DNA from: an uncultured Muribaculaceae bacterium
GTDB lineage: Bacteria > Bacteroidota > Bacteroidia > Bacteroidales > Muribaculaceae
Assembly: GCA_947629175.1 (NCBI GenBank)
Contig: CANRCT010000018.1
Span: 1 to 60,021, forward strand
Length of the DNA stretch: 60,021 nt
Direction of reading: 5' to 3'
The notes under the pieces were generated by a model. That model saw nothing but the letters and a program-made list of their open reading frames with translations. It did not search any database and was not told where the DNA came from. The translations under genes were made by a program, and so were the position numbers. This document shows positions 6,594 to 18,081 of this stretch, in pieces (the first letter of the stretch is position 1; every line of letters begins with the position of its first letter).

Positions 6594-8846
6594 ATGTTGA
6601 CACAAAAAATCAAGATATCAGGCATTGCTTTCATCGCAGCGCCTTTATTTTTCACGCAGTTAAATGCCGCCGAGCCTGAATCGGTGCCGGATTCGACCAA
6701 ATGGCTGCAGGAGGTGTCGGTCACAGCCATCAAGCAGGCGCCGGAAATACGGCTTCTGCCTACCTCGTCGACCGTGGTCGGCCGGCTTCGCATCGAGCGG
6801 CTCAACATCCGCTCTATCAAAGGAGTCAGCGAGATAGCCCCCAACTTCTATATGCCCGATTATGGCAGCCGCATGACGTCGAGCATCTACGTCAGAGGCA
6901 TAGGCGCGCGCATGGATCAGCCGGCGGTAGGTCTTACGGTGGACAATGTGCCCTATCTCAACAAGGATGCATATGACTTCGATCTGCCCGACATCAGCCG
7001 CATGGAGATAATCCGCGGCCCGCAGAGCACTCTCTACGGACGCAACACGATGGCCGGACAGATCAATATATATACTCTCTCGCCGCTCGACTACCAGGGG
7101 ACCCGCATCATGGGTGAGGCCGGCAAGGGAGAGTCGATACGAATGTCGGCCTCCCAGTATGCGTTGCTCGGCGACAATCTCGGCATGGGCATCACCGGAT
7201 ATTTCAATTATCGCGGAGGCTACTACACCAATCTCTACCGCGGCTACAAGGCCGACAAGGAAAAGGGGGGCAGCCTGCGGTGGAAGACGGCATGGCGCCC
7301 TTCGGGAAGCGTCAGACTGGACAATACTATGTCGTTCACTCTTGACCGCAACGGCGGTTATCCATACGAATATCTCGCCGGCAAGGAGATCAACTACAAC
7401 GACACATGTTTCTACAGGCGCAATATCCTTTCTGACGGTCTGACCGTAAAGTGGAGCCACCGCAACTGGACGCTTTCGAGCATTACATCGGTGCAGTATA
7501 TCGACGACAACATGACTCTCGACCAGGATTTTCTGCCGCTCAGCTATTTTACGCTCACTCAACGCCGTCATGAGACCAACCTGACTCAGGATATCGTGGC
7601 CCGCGGCAATGCCGGGAAGCATTATTCGTGGCTCGGAGGCCTCTTCGCGTTCTACAAACACAGCTCGATGCACGCTCCGGTCACATTCAAGGAGCACGGC
7701 ATAAAACGACTGATAGTGGATAATGTTAACCGCAATCCGATATTCAACGTCAGCTGGAACGAGGATCAGTTCGTTCTGGGAAGCGACTTCCGCATTCCCG
7801 TCTACGGTCTTGCGGCCTACCATCAGAGCGATGTCAGTCTCGGACGCTGGACTCTTTCGGGCGGTGTGCGTCTTGATTATGAGCATGTGGCTCTCCGTTA
7901 TCACAGCCATACTTCGACTTCCTACACCATGACGATGAAAAACGGTCGTCCGATGGGTTCCAAGGAAATTGAAATAGACCAGAAAGGGCGCCTCAGAGAG
8001 CATTTTCTTGAGCTGCTGCCCAAGATCAACATATCCTATCGTCTGCCCATGCCGGGAGAAAGCGACCTGTATGCTTCTGTCGCCAAGGGATACAAGACGG
8101 GCGGCTACAACACCCAGATGTTCAGCGATGTGCTCCAGCAGCAGCTGATGTCGGAGATGGGACGGCCGGTAGAATATGATATCGACGAGATCCTCAGCTA
8201 TAAGCCGGAACGCAGCTGGAACTATGAAGTAGGCGCGCACGTGAGCTGTGCCGACAACCGGGTGCATACCGATCTCTCATTGTTCTATATCGACTGCCGC
8301 GATCAGCAGCTGACGATGTTCCCCGACGGTGCGACGACGGGCCGGATCACCACCAACGCCGGCAAGACGCGGAGCTTCGGCGTGGAGGCCCAGATCCGGT
8401 TTTCTCCTACGACGCAGTGGATATTCAATGCCAGCTACGGATATACCAATGCCAAATTTGTGAAATTCACCGATGGTCTGACCGACTTCAAGGGCAACCG
8501 CGTGCCCTACGCTCCAAGAAGCACCTTTTTTGCAGGCGCCACATTCCGTCTGCCTGTCGGACGCTGGATCGACGTGATGTCGTTCAATGCGAGAGTGCGT
8601 GGTGTCGGCGATTTCTACTGGGACGAGGATAATGCCACCAAGCAGCCTTTCTATGCCACTCTCGGATTATCCGCGAGTGCCACGCATAAATTCCTGACCG
8701 TGGAAGTATGGGGCGAAAACCTTACGGATACGCGCTATAACGTGTTTTCTTTCAAATCGATCGGCAATACGTTCGTGCAACGCGGCAAGCCTCTGACGTG
8801 GGGCGTGACGGCGCGGATCACTTTCGATCAGACTACGGCTGACTGA
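6594..8846 (+). CDS. TonB-dependent outer-membrane receptor
   Basis: This 750-residue outer-membrane transporter has a signal peptide (residues 1-25, ending LNA), then a plug domain: 'LQEVSVTAIK' is the short pre-plug segment, followed by 'SSIYVRGIGARMDQPAVGLTVDNVPYL' and 'RMEIIRGPQSTLYGRNTMAGQINIYT', the classic plug motifs. The remainder is a 22-strand-type barrel. The N-terminus lacks a carboxypeptidase-like regulatory domain and there is no SusD partner, so this resembles siderophore/metal/vitamin receptors rather than glycan SusC proteins. Substrate is unknown. The ATG at 6594 is fixed by the signal peptide. A lipoprotein gene follows after 71 bases on the same strand. Confidence 0.9.
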   Translation: MLTQKIKISGIAFIAAPLFFTQLNAAEPESVPDSTKWLQEVSVTAIKQAPEIRLLPTSSTVVGRLRIERLNIRSIKGVSEIAPNFYMPDYGSRMTSSIYVRGIGARMDQPAVGLTVDNVPYLNKDAYDFDLPDISRMEIIRGPQSTLYGRNTMAGQINIYTLSPLDYQGTRIMGEAGKGESIRMSASQYALLGDNLGMGITGYFNYRGGYYTNLYRGYKADKEKGGSLRWKTAWRPSGSVRLDNTMSFTLDRNGGYPYEYLAGKEINYNDTCFYRRNILSDGLTVKWSHRNWTLSSITSVQYIDDNMTLDQDFLPLSYFTLTQRRHETNLTQDIVARGNAGKHYSWLGGLFAFYKHSSMHAPVTFKEHGIKRLIVDNVNRNPIFNVSWNEDQFVLGSDFRIPVYGLAAYHQSDVSLGRWTLSGGVRLDYEHVALRYHSHTSTSYTMTMKNGRPMGSKEIEIDQKGRLREHFLELLPKINISYRLPMPGESDLYASVAKGYKTGGYNTQMFSDVLQQQLMSEMGRPVEYDIDEILSYKPERSWNYEVGAHVSCADNRVHTDLSLFYIDCRDQQLTMFPDGATTGRITTNAGKTRSFGVEAQIRFSPTTQWIFNASYGYTNAKFVKFTDGLTDFKGNRVPYAPRSTFFAGATFRLPVGRWIDVMSFNARVRGVGDFYWDEDNATKQPFYATLGLSASATHKFLTVEVWGENLTDTRYNVFSFKSIGNTFVQRGKPLTWGVTARITFDQTTAD

Positions 8847-8917
8847 TACCGGAACCATCGGGGCTGCGGCGGAGTTATAAGGATAAAGACCTCATCTTAT
8901 TCTTAACTGCTCCGCAT

Positions 8918-9766
8918 ATGAAACGCAATCTTACATATATGATCATGCTGGCGCTTGCGGGGGTGTTTGCTTCCTGCGGCAGCGACAATGATCCTCAGGC
9001 CAATCTGGTGACGGCGGTCACTACGCCGTCGTTCGCAGTTGTGACCGATGCCGGCGGCGCTTCATCGATAGTCAGCGACGTGAGCTGCAGTGTGGCATTT
9101 GACGATGAGAACAAGACGGCTCTTGTGATGATGCCCGATCTGGGATGGAGCCGGGAAGGAGAGGGGAGTGTGTTGCGTTTCAGAGATCTTGACTGGGTGT
9201 TCAGCGGGCTGGCGCGACGACTGACTACCGAATCGGCTGCTCCCGACGGCATGCCGGAGCCGGTGCTGTCTGATATCAGGATCCTCTATCAGGCTCCGCG
9301 CGATATTTCGGGCAGGATGGTCGACGGCCTCGCCGTAAGCTTTACGACTGAGGGGAAGCGGGTGACTTTCATCCCCCTTCACGTCATGTTGAACGGATCT
9401 ACCGAATCGGTCGCTCTGGATGATCCTGTTGAAGCCATGGTGTCGACCCAGACCGTATATGAGGTGGAAATAGACCTTTCATCACTCACGGCGTCATTAG
9501 TGATCAGAGATCCGCAGTATGACCTGTATAGGCGGATCTCTTTGCCGCAACTCGAGCTGCGCTCTCTGAAAATGGAGCCGAATCCCGACGGATTTACAAT
9601 AATATCGCCCTCGGAAGTGCCTTATGTTGAAGGCTTTCCCGATCCGGATTATGAGATCCGTGAACTGAAATTTGACGTCAGTCTGTTCGGTCAGTCATCG
9701 CTCAGTTACGTGACGGCCGCAGGTTATACCGTAGAGGCGTATTTCGAGGCGGTCTATATGCCGTGA
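8918..9766 (+). CDS. Lipoprotein of unknown function, partner of the upstream TonB receptor
   Basis: This 282-residue protein has a clear lipoprotein signal (lipobox SC at Cys20, followed by GSDND, acidic residues that in Bacteroidetes favour surface export). The body is beta-rich with no motif I recognise. It lies 71 bases after the TonB-dependent receptor gene with no promoter or terminator between, so the two are probably co-transcribed and the lipoprotein may bind the receptor's substrate; this is inferred from position only. A T-rich hairpin ends the unit. Confidence 0.7.
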   Translation: MKRNLTYMIMLALAGVFASCGSDNDPQANLVTAVTTPSFAVVTDAGGASSIVSDVSCSVAFDDENKTALVMMPDLGWSREGEGSVLRFRDLDWVFSGLARRLTTESAAPDGMPEPVLSDIRILYQAPRDISGRMVDGLAVSFTTEGKRVTFIPLHVMLNGSTESVALDDPVEAMVSTQTVYEVEIDLSSLTASLVIRDPQYDLYRRISLPQLELRSLKMEPNPDGFTIISPSEVPYVEGFPDPDYEIRELKFDVSLFGQSSLSYVTAAGYTVEAYFEAVYMP

Positions 9767-9784
9767 CGGCATACGGAGGCCAAG

Positions 9785-9842
9785 AAAAAAATCGGCGGTG
9801 GAGAAAAAGAAGAAGATTTATTTAAGGAATGCCGATTTTTTT
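9785..9842 (+). terminator. Terminator of the receptor/lipoprotein unit
   Basis: AAAAAAATCGGC (9785-9796) pairs with GCCGATTTTTTT (9831-9842), a 12-bp stem ending in seven T. The loop is long (34 bases, purine-rich). It ends 2 bases before the -7 box of the nuo promoter. Confidence 0.6.
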
Positions 9843-9852
9843 CCTAAATTTG
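9821..9852 (+). promoter_or_regulatory. Promoter of the nuo-atp-nuo operon
   Basis: The -7 box TAAATTTG (9845-9852) is preceded by exactly 20 bases and TTTA (9821-9824), one base from the -33 consensus. Transcription should start near 9856, leaving a leader of about 115 bases before nuoA, one of the longest in the window. The right arm of the preceding terminator lies between the two promoter elements. Confidence 0.65.
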
Positions 9853-9855
9853 CAA

Positions 9856-9971
9856 CAGAAATCCCGGGCCATTGACGCAAATGGCTGATAGTTAACCTTA
9901 GATTGTTGATTGTCAGAAGATTTGCGCGATGCTTGGCTATTGATAACGCAAATATTTGACAAAACTATAAC
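9856..9971 (+). other. Untranslated leader of the nuo operon
   Basis: About 115 bases lie between the predicted transcription start and nuoA. A small hairpin (CCATT, 6 bases, AATGG, near 9869-9884) is visible, and no open frame of useful length. I recognise no riboswitch class. The length is unusual here, since most leaders in the window are 0-60 bases. Confidence 0.3.
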
Positions 9972-10340
9972 ATGGTATCATTATCGATTTCTAACGCAAC
10001 GCTTGCCATCGCCGCCGCTCTGACGGGCATAGGTCTGGTGGCTTTGGCGCTATGGCTTGCAGGTCTTCTGGGCCCGAAGTCATTCAACCCTCAGAAGGGT
10101 GAAGCGTATGAGTGTGGTATTCCCACCCGAGGCGAGAGCATGGCACAGTTTAAGGTAGGCTATTATCTCTTCGCCATCCTTTTCCTGATGTTCGACGTTG
10201 AATGCGTGTTCCTGTTCCCGTGGGCAGTCCGCGTTAAAGAGCTTGGCGGAGCCGGGCTTATCAGCATTGCGATTTTTTTCACCATATTAGTGCTGGGTCT
10301 CGTCTATGCCTGGCGGAAAGGAGCGCTTGAATGGAAGTGA
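9972..10340 (+). CDS. nuoA: NADH-quinone oxidoreductase subunit A
   Basis: This 122-residue, three-helix membrane subunit of complex I shows the conserved loop '[13 protein letters not shown]' and the helix segment '[25 protein letters not shown]' with its membrane acidic residues. It belongs to the proton-pumping module at the junction with the peripheral arm. It is the first gene of the long nuo/atp unit. Its last codons overlap nuoB by 10 bases, consistent with coupled translation. Confidence 0.95.
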   Translation: MVSLSISNATLAIAAALTGIGLVALALWLAGLLGPKSFNPQKGEAYECGIPTRGESMAQFKVGYYLFAILFLMFDVECVFLFPWAVRVKELGGAGLISIAIFFTILVLGLVYAWRKGALEWK

Positions 10341-10939
10341 CAACCAAGAGCATGCCCTACGAGGCGTGGAAAGATAATGAATATATCGAAAGCCTGGTCA
10401 ATGAGCTGAAGGAGAACGGCACTAATGTCATCGTCGGCTCGTTTGACAAACTTATCAACTGGGGACGTTCCAACTCCATCTGGCCTCTTACTTTCGCCAC
10501 CAGTTGCTGCGGCATTGAATTCGTGTCGCTCGGAGCCGCGCGCTTTGACATGGCGCGTTTCGGATGGGAAGTGGCGCGTTCGTCGCCCCGTCAGGCCGAT
10601 TTCATCATGGTCGCCGGCACTATAGTGCATCGAATGGCTCCTGTGCTGCGTCGTCTTTACGATCAGCTTGCCGAGCCCAAATATGTGATAGCCACGGGCT
10701 CTTGCGCTGTATCCGGCGGCCCGTTCAAGAAATCATACCATGTGGTGATGGGAGTCGACAAGATAATACCGGTCGATGTGTATCTGCCGGGATGTCCGCC
10801 CCGTCCTGAAGCCATGATCTACGCTATCATGCAGCTTTCGCGCAAAATGAAGGTAGAGCGCTTCTTCGGAGGCGTCAACCGCAAGGAAAAACAGCAGGAA
10901 TTCCTCAAAGAGCATCCCGTAGAGGGAGTGGAGGACTGA
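10331..10939 (+). CDS. nuoB: NADH-quinone oxidoreductase subunit B
   Basis: This 202-residue peripheral-arm subunit carries the terminal iron-sulfur cluster N2, which hands electrons to quinone. The expected ligands are Cys59-Cys60 (TSCCGIE), Cys125 (ATGSCAV) and Cys155 ([11 protein letters not shown]). Length is normal for Bacteroidetes, with a short lysine/glutamate-rich tail. The start ATG lies inside the end of nuoA (10-base overlap), and nuoCD follows after 56 bases. Confidence 0.95.
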   Translation: MEVTTKSMPYEAWKDNEYIESLVNELKENGTNVIVGSFDKLINWGRSNSIWPLTFATSCCGIEFVSLGAARFDMARFGWEVARSSPRQADFIMVAGTIVHRMAPVLRRLYDQLAEPKYVIATGSCAVSGGPFKKSYHVVMGVDKIIPVDVYLPGCPPRPEAMIYAIMQLSRKMKVERFFGGVNRKEKQQEFLKEHPVEGVED

Positions 10940-10995
10940 CTTCCGGAGCAATAAAGTCAACACCTTTCAATCAAACGAAGAAACCATTGACAGAT

Positions 10996-12612
10996 ATGGC
11001 AGACATTCAGGAAAGAATAGCCGGGCAGTTCCCCGAAGCCACTTTTGATACATCCGACGTGCTCACCGTCGAAATCCCCGACTCGAAGCTACATGCTCTC
11101 GCACGTTTCCTGCGCGATGAGCTCCGATTCGATTTTCTGGTGACAATAGTGGGTATGGACTGGGTAGAGAAGATGGGATGCATCTACTACCTGCAGTCGA
11201 CATCGGATCACAGCCGCATAGCTATTAAAGCCACTACCGCCGACCGTGAGAACCCCATGCTTCACAGCATAGCCGACCTTTGGCATATAGCCGGAATATT
11301 CGAGCGCGAGGTCTACGACTTTTTCGGCATAGTCTTTATCGGCAACCCCGATATGCGCCGCCTTTTCCTCAGCATCGACTGGAAAGGGTATCCGCTGCGC
11401 AAGGACTATGATCCGTCGCTCAATCCGGTGCCTACTGAAAACGAGCGTCAGAGCGATTTCACCGATACATATGTGGAGCATTCCGACGGCAAAGTGGTCA
11501 AAGAGCAGGCCCGTGTGTTTGAGGAAGATGACTTCGTGGTCAATATCGGTCCTCAGCATCCGGCCACTCACGGAGTGCTGCGTTTCCGCACTGCAGTCGA
11601 CGGCGAGACTATCAGGAAGATCGACGTCTATATGGGCTACATACACCGTGGCATCGAGAAGATATGCGAGGGACTGACTTATCCGCAGACCCTTCATTTC
11701 ATGGACCGTATGGACTACTTCTCGGCCCACAACTATCACCACGGTCTCTGCATGACCATCGAGCAGGCCGCCGGCATAGAGGTGTCGCGACGCGTTCAGG
11801 TGATCCGTGTGATCATGGACGAGCTTTCGCGCATAGCCTCCCACTGCCTGTTCATCGGGACGTTCTGTATGGACCTCGGCGCCACCACGATGCTTTTCTA
11901 CACGCTCCGCGTGCGCGAGCAGATACTCGATATAATGGACAAGACCTGCGGCGCCCGCATGACATTCAATTATGAGACGATAGGCGGCGTGATGCAGGAT
12001 CTTCATCCCGACTTTGTCAAGGATGTGAAAGAGCTTCTCGCAGTGCTCCCCGCCAACCTGAAAGAATACGACAAGCTGTTTACCGGCAACGTCATCACAC
12101 GCAACCGTATGGAGGGCGTGGGCAAGATGAGCCGCGAGGATGCCATCACATGGTCGGTGACCGGCCCGTCGGGCCGTGCCTCGGGCTGGGCCTGCGATAT
12201 CCGCAAGACTCATCCCTACAGCATCTATCCGGAGCTTGATTTCGAGCAGGTGGTGATGCATGAAGGCGACGCTATGGCCCGCTTCAAGGTGCGCATGAAG
12301 GAGATTGAGGAGAGCGCAAAGATCATAGCGCAGCTCATCGACAATATACCCGAAGGTGAGATTCAGGCCAAGGTGGCGAAAGTGCTGAAACTGCCTGTAG
12401 GCCACTGGTTCCGTACGGTCGAGGGCTGCCGAGGCGCATTCGGCATCTATCTCGAGAGCGACGGCACAGTCAATCCTTACCGTCTGAAGATCGTTCCGCC
12501 GTGTCTGCCCGCAGCGGCAGCCGTCGATCATCTGACCAGAGGCCAGAAGATCGCCGACCTTATAACCATAGGCGGCTCGCTCGACTACATCGTGCCCGAC
12601 ATGGACCGATAA
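10996..12612 (+). CDS. nuoCD: NADH-quinone oxidoreductase fused subunits C and D
   Basis: This 538-residue protein fuses NuoC (residues 1 to about 155, with 'WHIAGIFEREVYDFFGIVFIGNPDMRRL') to NuoD (from about 170, beginning 'DFVVNIGPQHPATHGVLRF' and ending 'GSLDYIVPDMDR'). NuoD forms the quinone-binding site together with NuoB. Such C-D fusions are usual in Bacteroidetes and enterobacteria. I choose ATG 10996 (MADIQERI); an in-frame TTG three codons upstream has no support. The NuoD hinge helices and quinone-site histidine (PATHGVL) are present. Confidence 0.95.
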   Translation: MADIQERIAGQFPEATFDTSDVLTVEIPDSKLHALARFLRDELRFDFLVTIVGMDWVEKMGCIYYLQSTSDHSRIAIKATTADRENPMLHSIADLWHIAGIFEREVYDFFGIVFIGNPDMRRLFLSIDWKGYPLRKDYDPSLNPVPTENERQSDFTDTYVEHSDGKVVKEQARVFEEDDFVVNIGPQHPATHGVLRFRTAVDGETIRKIDVYMGYIHRGIEKICEGLTYPQTLHFMDRMDYFSAHNYHHGLCMTIEQAAGIEVSRRVQVIRVIMDELSRIASHCLFIGTFCMDLGATTMLFYTLRVREQILDIMDKTCGARMTFNYETIGGVMQDLHPDFVKDVKELLAVLPANLKEYDKLFTGNVITRNRMEGVGKMSREDAITWSVTGPSGRASGWACDIRKTHPYSIYPELDFEQVVMHEGDAMARFKVRMKEIEESAKIIAQLIDNIPEGEIQAKVAKVLKLPVGHWFRTVEGCRGAFGIYLESDGTVNPYRLKIVPPCLPAAAAVDHLTRGQKIADLITIGGSLDYIVPDMDR

Positions 12613-12657
12613 ACAAATCATCTGTTATTGACAACGACACCTGAAAAAACATAAGTC

Positions 12658-13734
12658 ATGTTTGATTTTTCCGCTTTAACCAACTGGATCCATGCCGGGC
12701 TTCTTTCGTTCATGCCCGAATGGCTCGCCGTGACCACGGAGTGCGTGCTCATAGGGCTGGTGCTTCTGACGGTCTACGCGCTGCTGGCACTTTTCTATAT
12801 TTACTACGAACGCAAGGTGTGCGCCGCTTTCCAGTGCCGTCTCGGTCCCGACCGTGTGGGCCCGATGGGTCTGCTGCAGAGCTTCGCAGATATGTTCAAG
12901 ATGCTCATCAAGGAGCTTATATCTCTGAAACATACCGATAAATTCCTTTTCGCTCTCGCACCTTATCTCGTGATCCTCGCCTCTATGCTCGCTTTTGCGG
13001 TGCTTCCCTGGGGCAACGGCCTTCAGATCATAGACTTCAATATCGGCATTTTCTTCCTGATTGCCGTTTCGTCGATAGGCGTGCTGGGCATTCTTCTTGC
13101 CGGATGGTCGAGCAACAATAAGTTCACTCTTATAGGCGCTCTCCGCTCCGGTGCGCAGATGGTCAGCTATGAGCTGTCGATCGGGCTGTCGGTGCTCACG
13201 ATGGTATGCCTCGCAGGCACTATGTCGGTGGGAGGCATCGTCGAGGAGCAGCGCGACCTCTGGTTTATCTTCTCCGGCCACATTCCGGCCATCATCGCGT
13301 TCATCATTTATCTCATTGCAGGCACGGCCGAGACCAACCGCGGTCCGTTCGACCTTCCTGAGGCTGAGAGCGAGCTGACCGCCGGATACCATACGGAATA
13401 TTCCGGCATGCACTTCGGATTCTTCTACCTGGCCGAGTATCTCAATCTTTTCATCGTGTCGGGTGTGGCTGCGCTTCTGTTCTTCGGAGGCTGGATGCCA
13501 CTGCATATACCCGGATGGGAGAGCTTCAACCATATCATGGATTATATTCCTTCGGTGATATGGTTTATCGGCAAAGCTGTGGTGATATCCTTCATCATCA
13601 TCTGGTTCAAATGGACATTCCCGCGTCTGCGAATCGACCATATCCTTTCGCTTGAATGGAAATATCTGCTCCCGATCAATCTTGTCAACCTCGTGCTGAT
13701 GGTGTTGATCGTGGTATACGGACTCCACTTCTGA
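12658..13734 (+). CDS. nuoH: NADH-quinone oxidoreductase subunit H
   Basis: This 358-residue, roughly eight-helix membrane subunit forms the quinone tunnel and connects the peripheral arm to the proton pumps. Signature segments are '[38 protein letters not shown]' near residue 45 and the acidic loop '[30 protein letters not shown]' near residue 220. The gene ends 47 bases before atpD. In most genomes nuoI would follow here; in this window eight ATP synthase genes intervene before nuoI. Confidence 0.95.
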   Translation: MFDFSALTNWIHAGLLSFMPEWLAVTTECVLIGLVLLTVYALLALFYIYYERKVCAAFQCRLGPDRVGPMGLLQSFADMFKMLIKELISLKHTDKFLFALAPYLVILASMLAFAVLPWGNGLQIIDFNIGIFFLIAVSSIGVLGILLAGWSSNNKFTLIGALRSGAQMVSYELSIGLSVLTMVCLAGTMSVGGIVEEQRDLWFIFSGHIPAIIAFIIYLIAGTAETNRGPFDLPEAESELTAGYHTEYSGMHFGFFYLAEYLNLFIVSGVAALLFFGGWMPLHIPGWESFNHIMDYIPSVIWFIGKAVVISFIIIWFKWTFPRLRIDHILSLEWKYLLPINLVNLVLMVLIVVYGLHF

Positions 13735-13775
13735 TACGCCTTACACAACTGAAAAACCATCTATTCTGACAATAG

Positions 13776-15284
<1,509 letters not shown>

Positions 15285-15341
15285 CAGCTCACGGATTCGT
15301 AAACACCTACCGGCATTGACTGGCATAAATAGTTAAAAGGC

Positions 15342-15575
15342 ATGACACTAAAGATCATATCGGCCGAGGACGTACTTTTTGAAGGCGAGGTGACTCTCGT
15401 GGCTCTTCCGGGAGTGATGGGGCAGTTTACCGTGCTTCAGAACCACGCTACGCTCATCTCGGTGCTCACTGCGGGCAATATCGAGTCTGTCGCCGACGGA
15501 CAGCGCGAATCGCTCCCTGTCAACGGCGGCCTGGTGTCGGTCGACAATAATGTCATATCCGTTTGTATATACTGA
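15342..15575 (+). CDS. atpC: ATP synthase F1 subunit epsilon, short form
   Basis: Only 77 residues: the N-terminal beta-sandwich that binds gamma and the c-ring is present (LKIISAEDVLFEGEVTLVALPGVMGQFTVLQNHATLIS), but the C-terminal two-helix domain is missing. In other bacteria those helices extend to inhibit ATP hydrolysis, so this enzyme should lack that brake. Short epsilon subunits are, to my knowledge, common in Bacteroidetes. The stop lies 2 bases before the atpB ATG. Confidence 0.92.
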   Translation: MTLKIISAEDVLFEGEVTLVALPGVMGQFTVLQNHATLISVLTAGNIESVADGQRESLPVNGGLVSVDNNVISVCIY

Positions 15576-15577
15576 TC

Positions 15578-16705
15578 ATGAATAGACTTTCAGCCATATT
15601 TTCTTTCATATTCCTTCTGGCCGTAATGCCTTGCATTGCAGCTGAAGCCCATGGCGGCGAGGAAGCGGGGGAGGAGAAGATCGATGCAAAAGAGATAATT
15701 TTCGAGCATCTCGGCGACCGCTATGGCTGGGAGGTGCCTTTCTGTCATGGCAAGTCGATCCCTCTGCCCATCATAGTGTGGGGGCACGACGGGCTCCACT
15801 GCTTCATGTCGTCGAAGGTAGAGCATGGACGCACGTATGTCGACGGCAACGCTACTTTCAAGGTGGCCGGAGAAGACAGCGAGCACAAGGGCAAGATCGT
15901 GGAGATCATCGACGGGAAGGAATACAAGCCGTGGGATATTTCCATCACCAAAAATGTCCTCGGGCTGTTCATAGCTGTGGCTCTCGTCATAATCAGCATA
16001 CTCAACGTAGCCCGCTGGCACAAGCGCAACGGCTATAAGGCTCCGCGTAAATTCACGGGGGCCATAGAGTCGCTGATCACGTTTGTCTACGACGGGGTGA
16101 TCAAGCCTACTCTGAAGGATCGCGCGATGAAGTTCGCTCCGTATCTTCTGACGGTGTTTTTCTTCATCCTTTACATGAATCTTCTCGGTTTGATCGTGGT
16201 GTTCCCGGGTGGTGCGAATCTTACAGGCAATATCGCCGTCACTCTGGTGCTTTCGATATTCACATTCCTTCTGACCAATGTGATCGGCACCAAGCATTAC
16301 TGGAAAGAGATACTCTGGCCCGACGTACCGCTTTGGCTAAAGTTCCCGATCCCTATCATGCCGATCATCGAGATTTTCGGTGCGCTGACCAAACCGGCAG
16401 CCCTGACAGTACGTCTGTTCGCCAACATGCTCGGCGGCCATATGATTATATTGGTGCTCACACTGCTGATCTTCATTTTCGCCGCAATGGGACCGGTGGT
16501 GACCGGCGGCATGACGGTGATCTCGGTGGCATTTTCAGTATTCATGCTGCTGATCGATGTGCTCGTCAGCTTCATCCAGGCCTATGTGTTCACGATGCTG
16601 TCGACGATATTCATCTCATTCGGTCAGGAGCGTGAACATCATAAGGAGGAGGCACACGGCCACAAGGAATCAGCCACGACGGCCGAAAGCCCTGCAGCCG
16701 GTTGA
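15578..16705 (+). CDS. atpB: ATP synthase Fo subunit a with N-terminal periplasmic extension
   Basis: This 375-residue membrane subunit forms the proton half-channels. The essential arginine is Arg279 in 'TVRLFANMLGGH'. The N-terminus is long for the family: a signal-like segment (residues 1-25), then about 100 hydrophilic residues including 'HGGEEAGEEK', before the first conserved helix near residue 130. Such extensions occur in Bacteroidetes. I use ATG 15578; the longer frame would start at a TTG inside atpC. A histidine/glutamate-rich tail ends the protein. The gene lies between atpC and atpE. Confidence 0.95.
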   Translation: MNRLSAIFSFIFLLAVMPCIAAEAHGGEEAGEEKIDAKEIIFEHLGDRYGWEVPFCHGKSIPLPIIVWGHDGLHCFMSSKVEHGRTYVDGNATFKVAGEDSEHKGKIVEIIDGKEYKPWDISITKNVLGLFIAVALVIISILNVARWHKRNGYKAPRKFTGAIESLITFVYDGVIKPTLKDRAMKFAPYLLTVFFFILYMNLLGLIVVFPGGANLTGNIAVTLVLSIFTFLLTNVIGTKHYWKEILWPDVPLWLKFPIPIMPIIEIFGALTKPAALTVRLFANMLGGHMIILVLTLLIFIFAAMGPVVTGGMTVISVAFSVFMLLIDVLVSFIQAYVFTMLSTIFISFGQEREHHKEEAHGHKESATTAESPAAG

Positions 16706-16740
16706 CAAACAAATGAATCAACAATAAAAACAAACCATAA

Positions 16741-16998
<258 letters not shown>

Positions 16999-17014
16999 TC
17001 AACAGTAGGCAGAA

Positions 17015-17512
17015 ATGGAACTGTTCAAGCCTGACTTCGGTCTGATTTTCTGGATGTTCGTGGCGTTTGCCATACTCTTCTTCGTTTTGTGGAAGTGGGG
17101 ATGGCCGGCCATCATGAAAGGTGTGGAAGGCCGCGCCGACCTCATCGACAAAGGAGTGGAGTACGCTCAAAACGCCAAAGAACAGCTCGACAGCGCGCGT
17201 CAGCAGGCCGACAGTTACATAGCCGAAGCGCGTAAGCATCAGACTGAGATACTTCGCGAGGCCGACCGGATGAAGACACAGATCATCGACGAGGCCCGCG
17301 AAGCCGCCCAGAAGGAGGCCCGCAAGGTGATGGAGCAGGCTCAGCTGTCGATACAGCAGGAGCGCAAACAGGCCGAGTTGCAGTTCCGCAACGAAGTGAG
17401 CGCTCTGGCTGTCGACATCGCTACGAAAGTGGTGCGCAACGAGATGGCCGACGAGAAGGCCCAGAGCCGTCTGGTCGACAGTCTGCTCGACGATATGGAA
17501 AAACAAAACTGA
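17015..17512 (+). CDS. atpF: ATP synthase Fo subunit b
   Basis: This 165-residue peripheral-stalk subunit has one N-terminal membrane helix (about residues 8-28, 'LIFWMFVAFAILFFVLWKWGW') followed by a long charged coiled coil (EYAQNAKEQLDSARQQADSY...). It links subunit a to delta at the top of F1. The gene begins 16 bases after atpE and ends 8 bases before atpH. Confidence 0.94.
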   Translation: MELFKPDFGLIFWMFVAFAILFFVLWKWGWPAIMKGVEGRADLIDKGVEYAQNAKEQLDSARQQADSYIAEARKHQTEILREADRMKTQIIDEAREAAQKEARKVMEQAQLSIQQERKQAELQFRNEVSALAVDIATKVVRNEMADEKAQSRLVDSLLDDMEKQN

Positions 17513-17520
17513 ACTGAGTG

Positions 17521-18069
17521 ATGAACGAAGGACTCGTACCAAGGCGCTACGCAAAGGCTCTCTACGGCTTCGCTCTCGAAAAGGGGGTGGCGGAGCGTGT
17601 CTACACGATGATGAAGAATCTGACGGCTTCCTTTGCCGCCAACGGGGGCCTTCAGTCGACACTGGCCAATCCTTATGTCGGCGCATCCGATAAGGAAGCA
17701 CTGCTTGTCACGGCTGCCGGAGCTGAAAAGACCGACGCCGCATATTCCGACTTCCTGAAGCTCCTCGCCGAAAACCGTCGGCTCGACATGGCTCGCGATA
17801 TCGCTCTGTCATATATCGATATCTACCGCAAGGCCAATGACATCCATGAGGTGAAAGTCACAAGCGCCCATAAGCTGCAACCGGCAGAGGCGTCGCGACT
17901 CAAATCGTTGGTGGAACGTCATCTGGGCAAGAACGCTGTCGTGGAATTTTCGACGGCTGTCAATCCGCAGCTTATCGGCGGCTTCACTGTGGCAGTAGGC
18001 AACGAGCGTCTCGATGCTTCCCTAAGCAATGAGCTCAAACAACTTAGACTCAATTTATCAAGCAAATAA
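17521..18069 (+). CDS. atpH: ATP synthase F1 subunit delta
   Basis: This 182-residue OSCP/delta-type subunit joins the peripheral stalk to F1. It starts 'MNEGLVPRRYAKALYGFALEKG', the family N-terminal pattern, and ends with the conserved 'NPQLIGGFTVAVGNERLDASLSNELKQL'. ATG 17521 is preferred over the adjacent in-frame GTG at 17518. It lies 8 bases after atpF and 12 before atpA. Confidence 0.94.
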   Translation: MNEGLVPRRYAKALYGFALEKGVAERVYTMMKNLTASFAANGGLQSTLANPYVGASDKEALLVTAAGAEKTDAAYSDFLKLLAENRRLDMARDIALSYIDIYRKANDIHEVKVTSAHKLQPAEASRLKSLVERHLGKNAVVEFSTAVNPQLIGGFTVAVGNERLDASLSNELKQLRLNLSSK

Positions 18070-18081
18070 CAATCTATCCCG

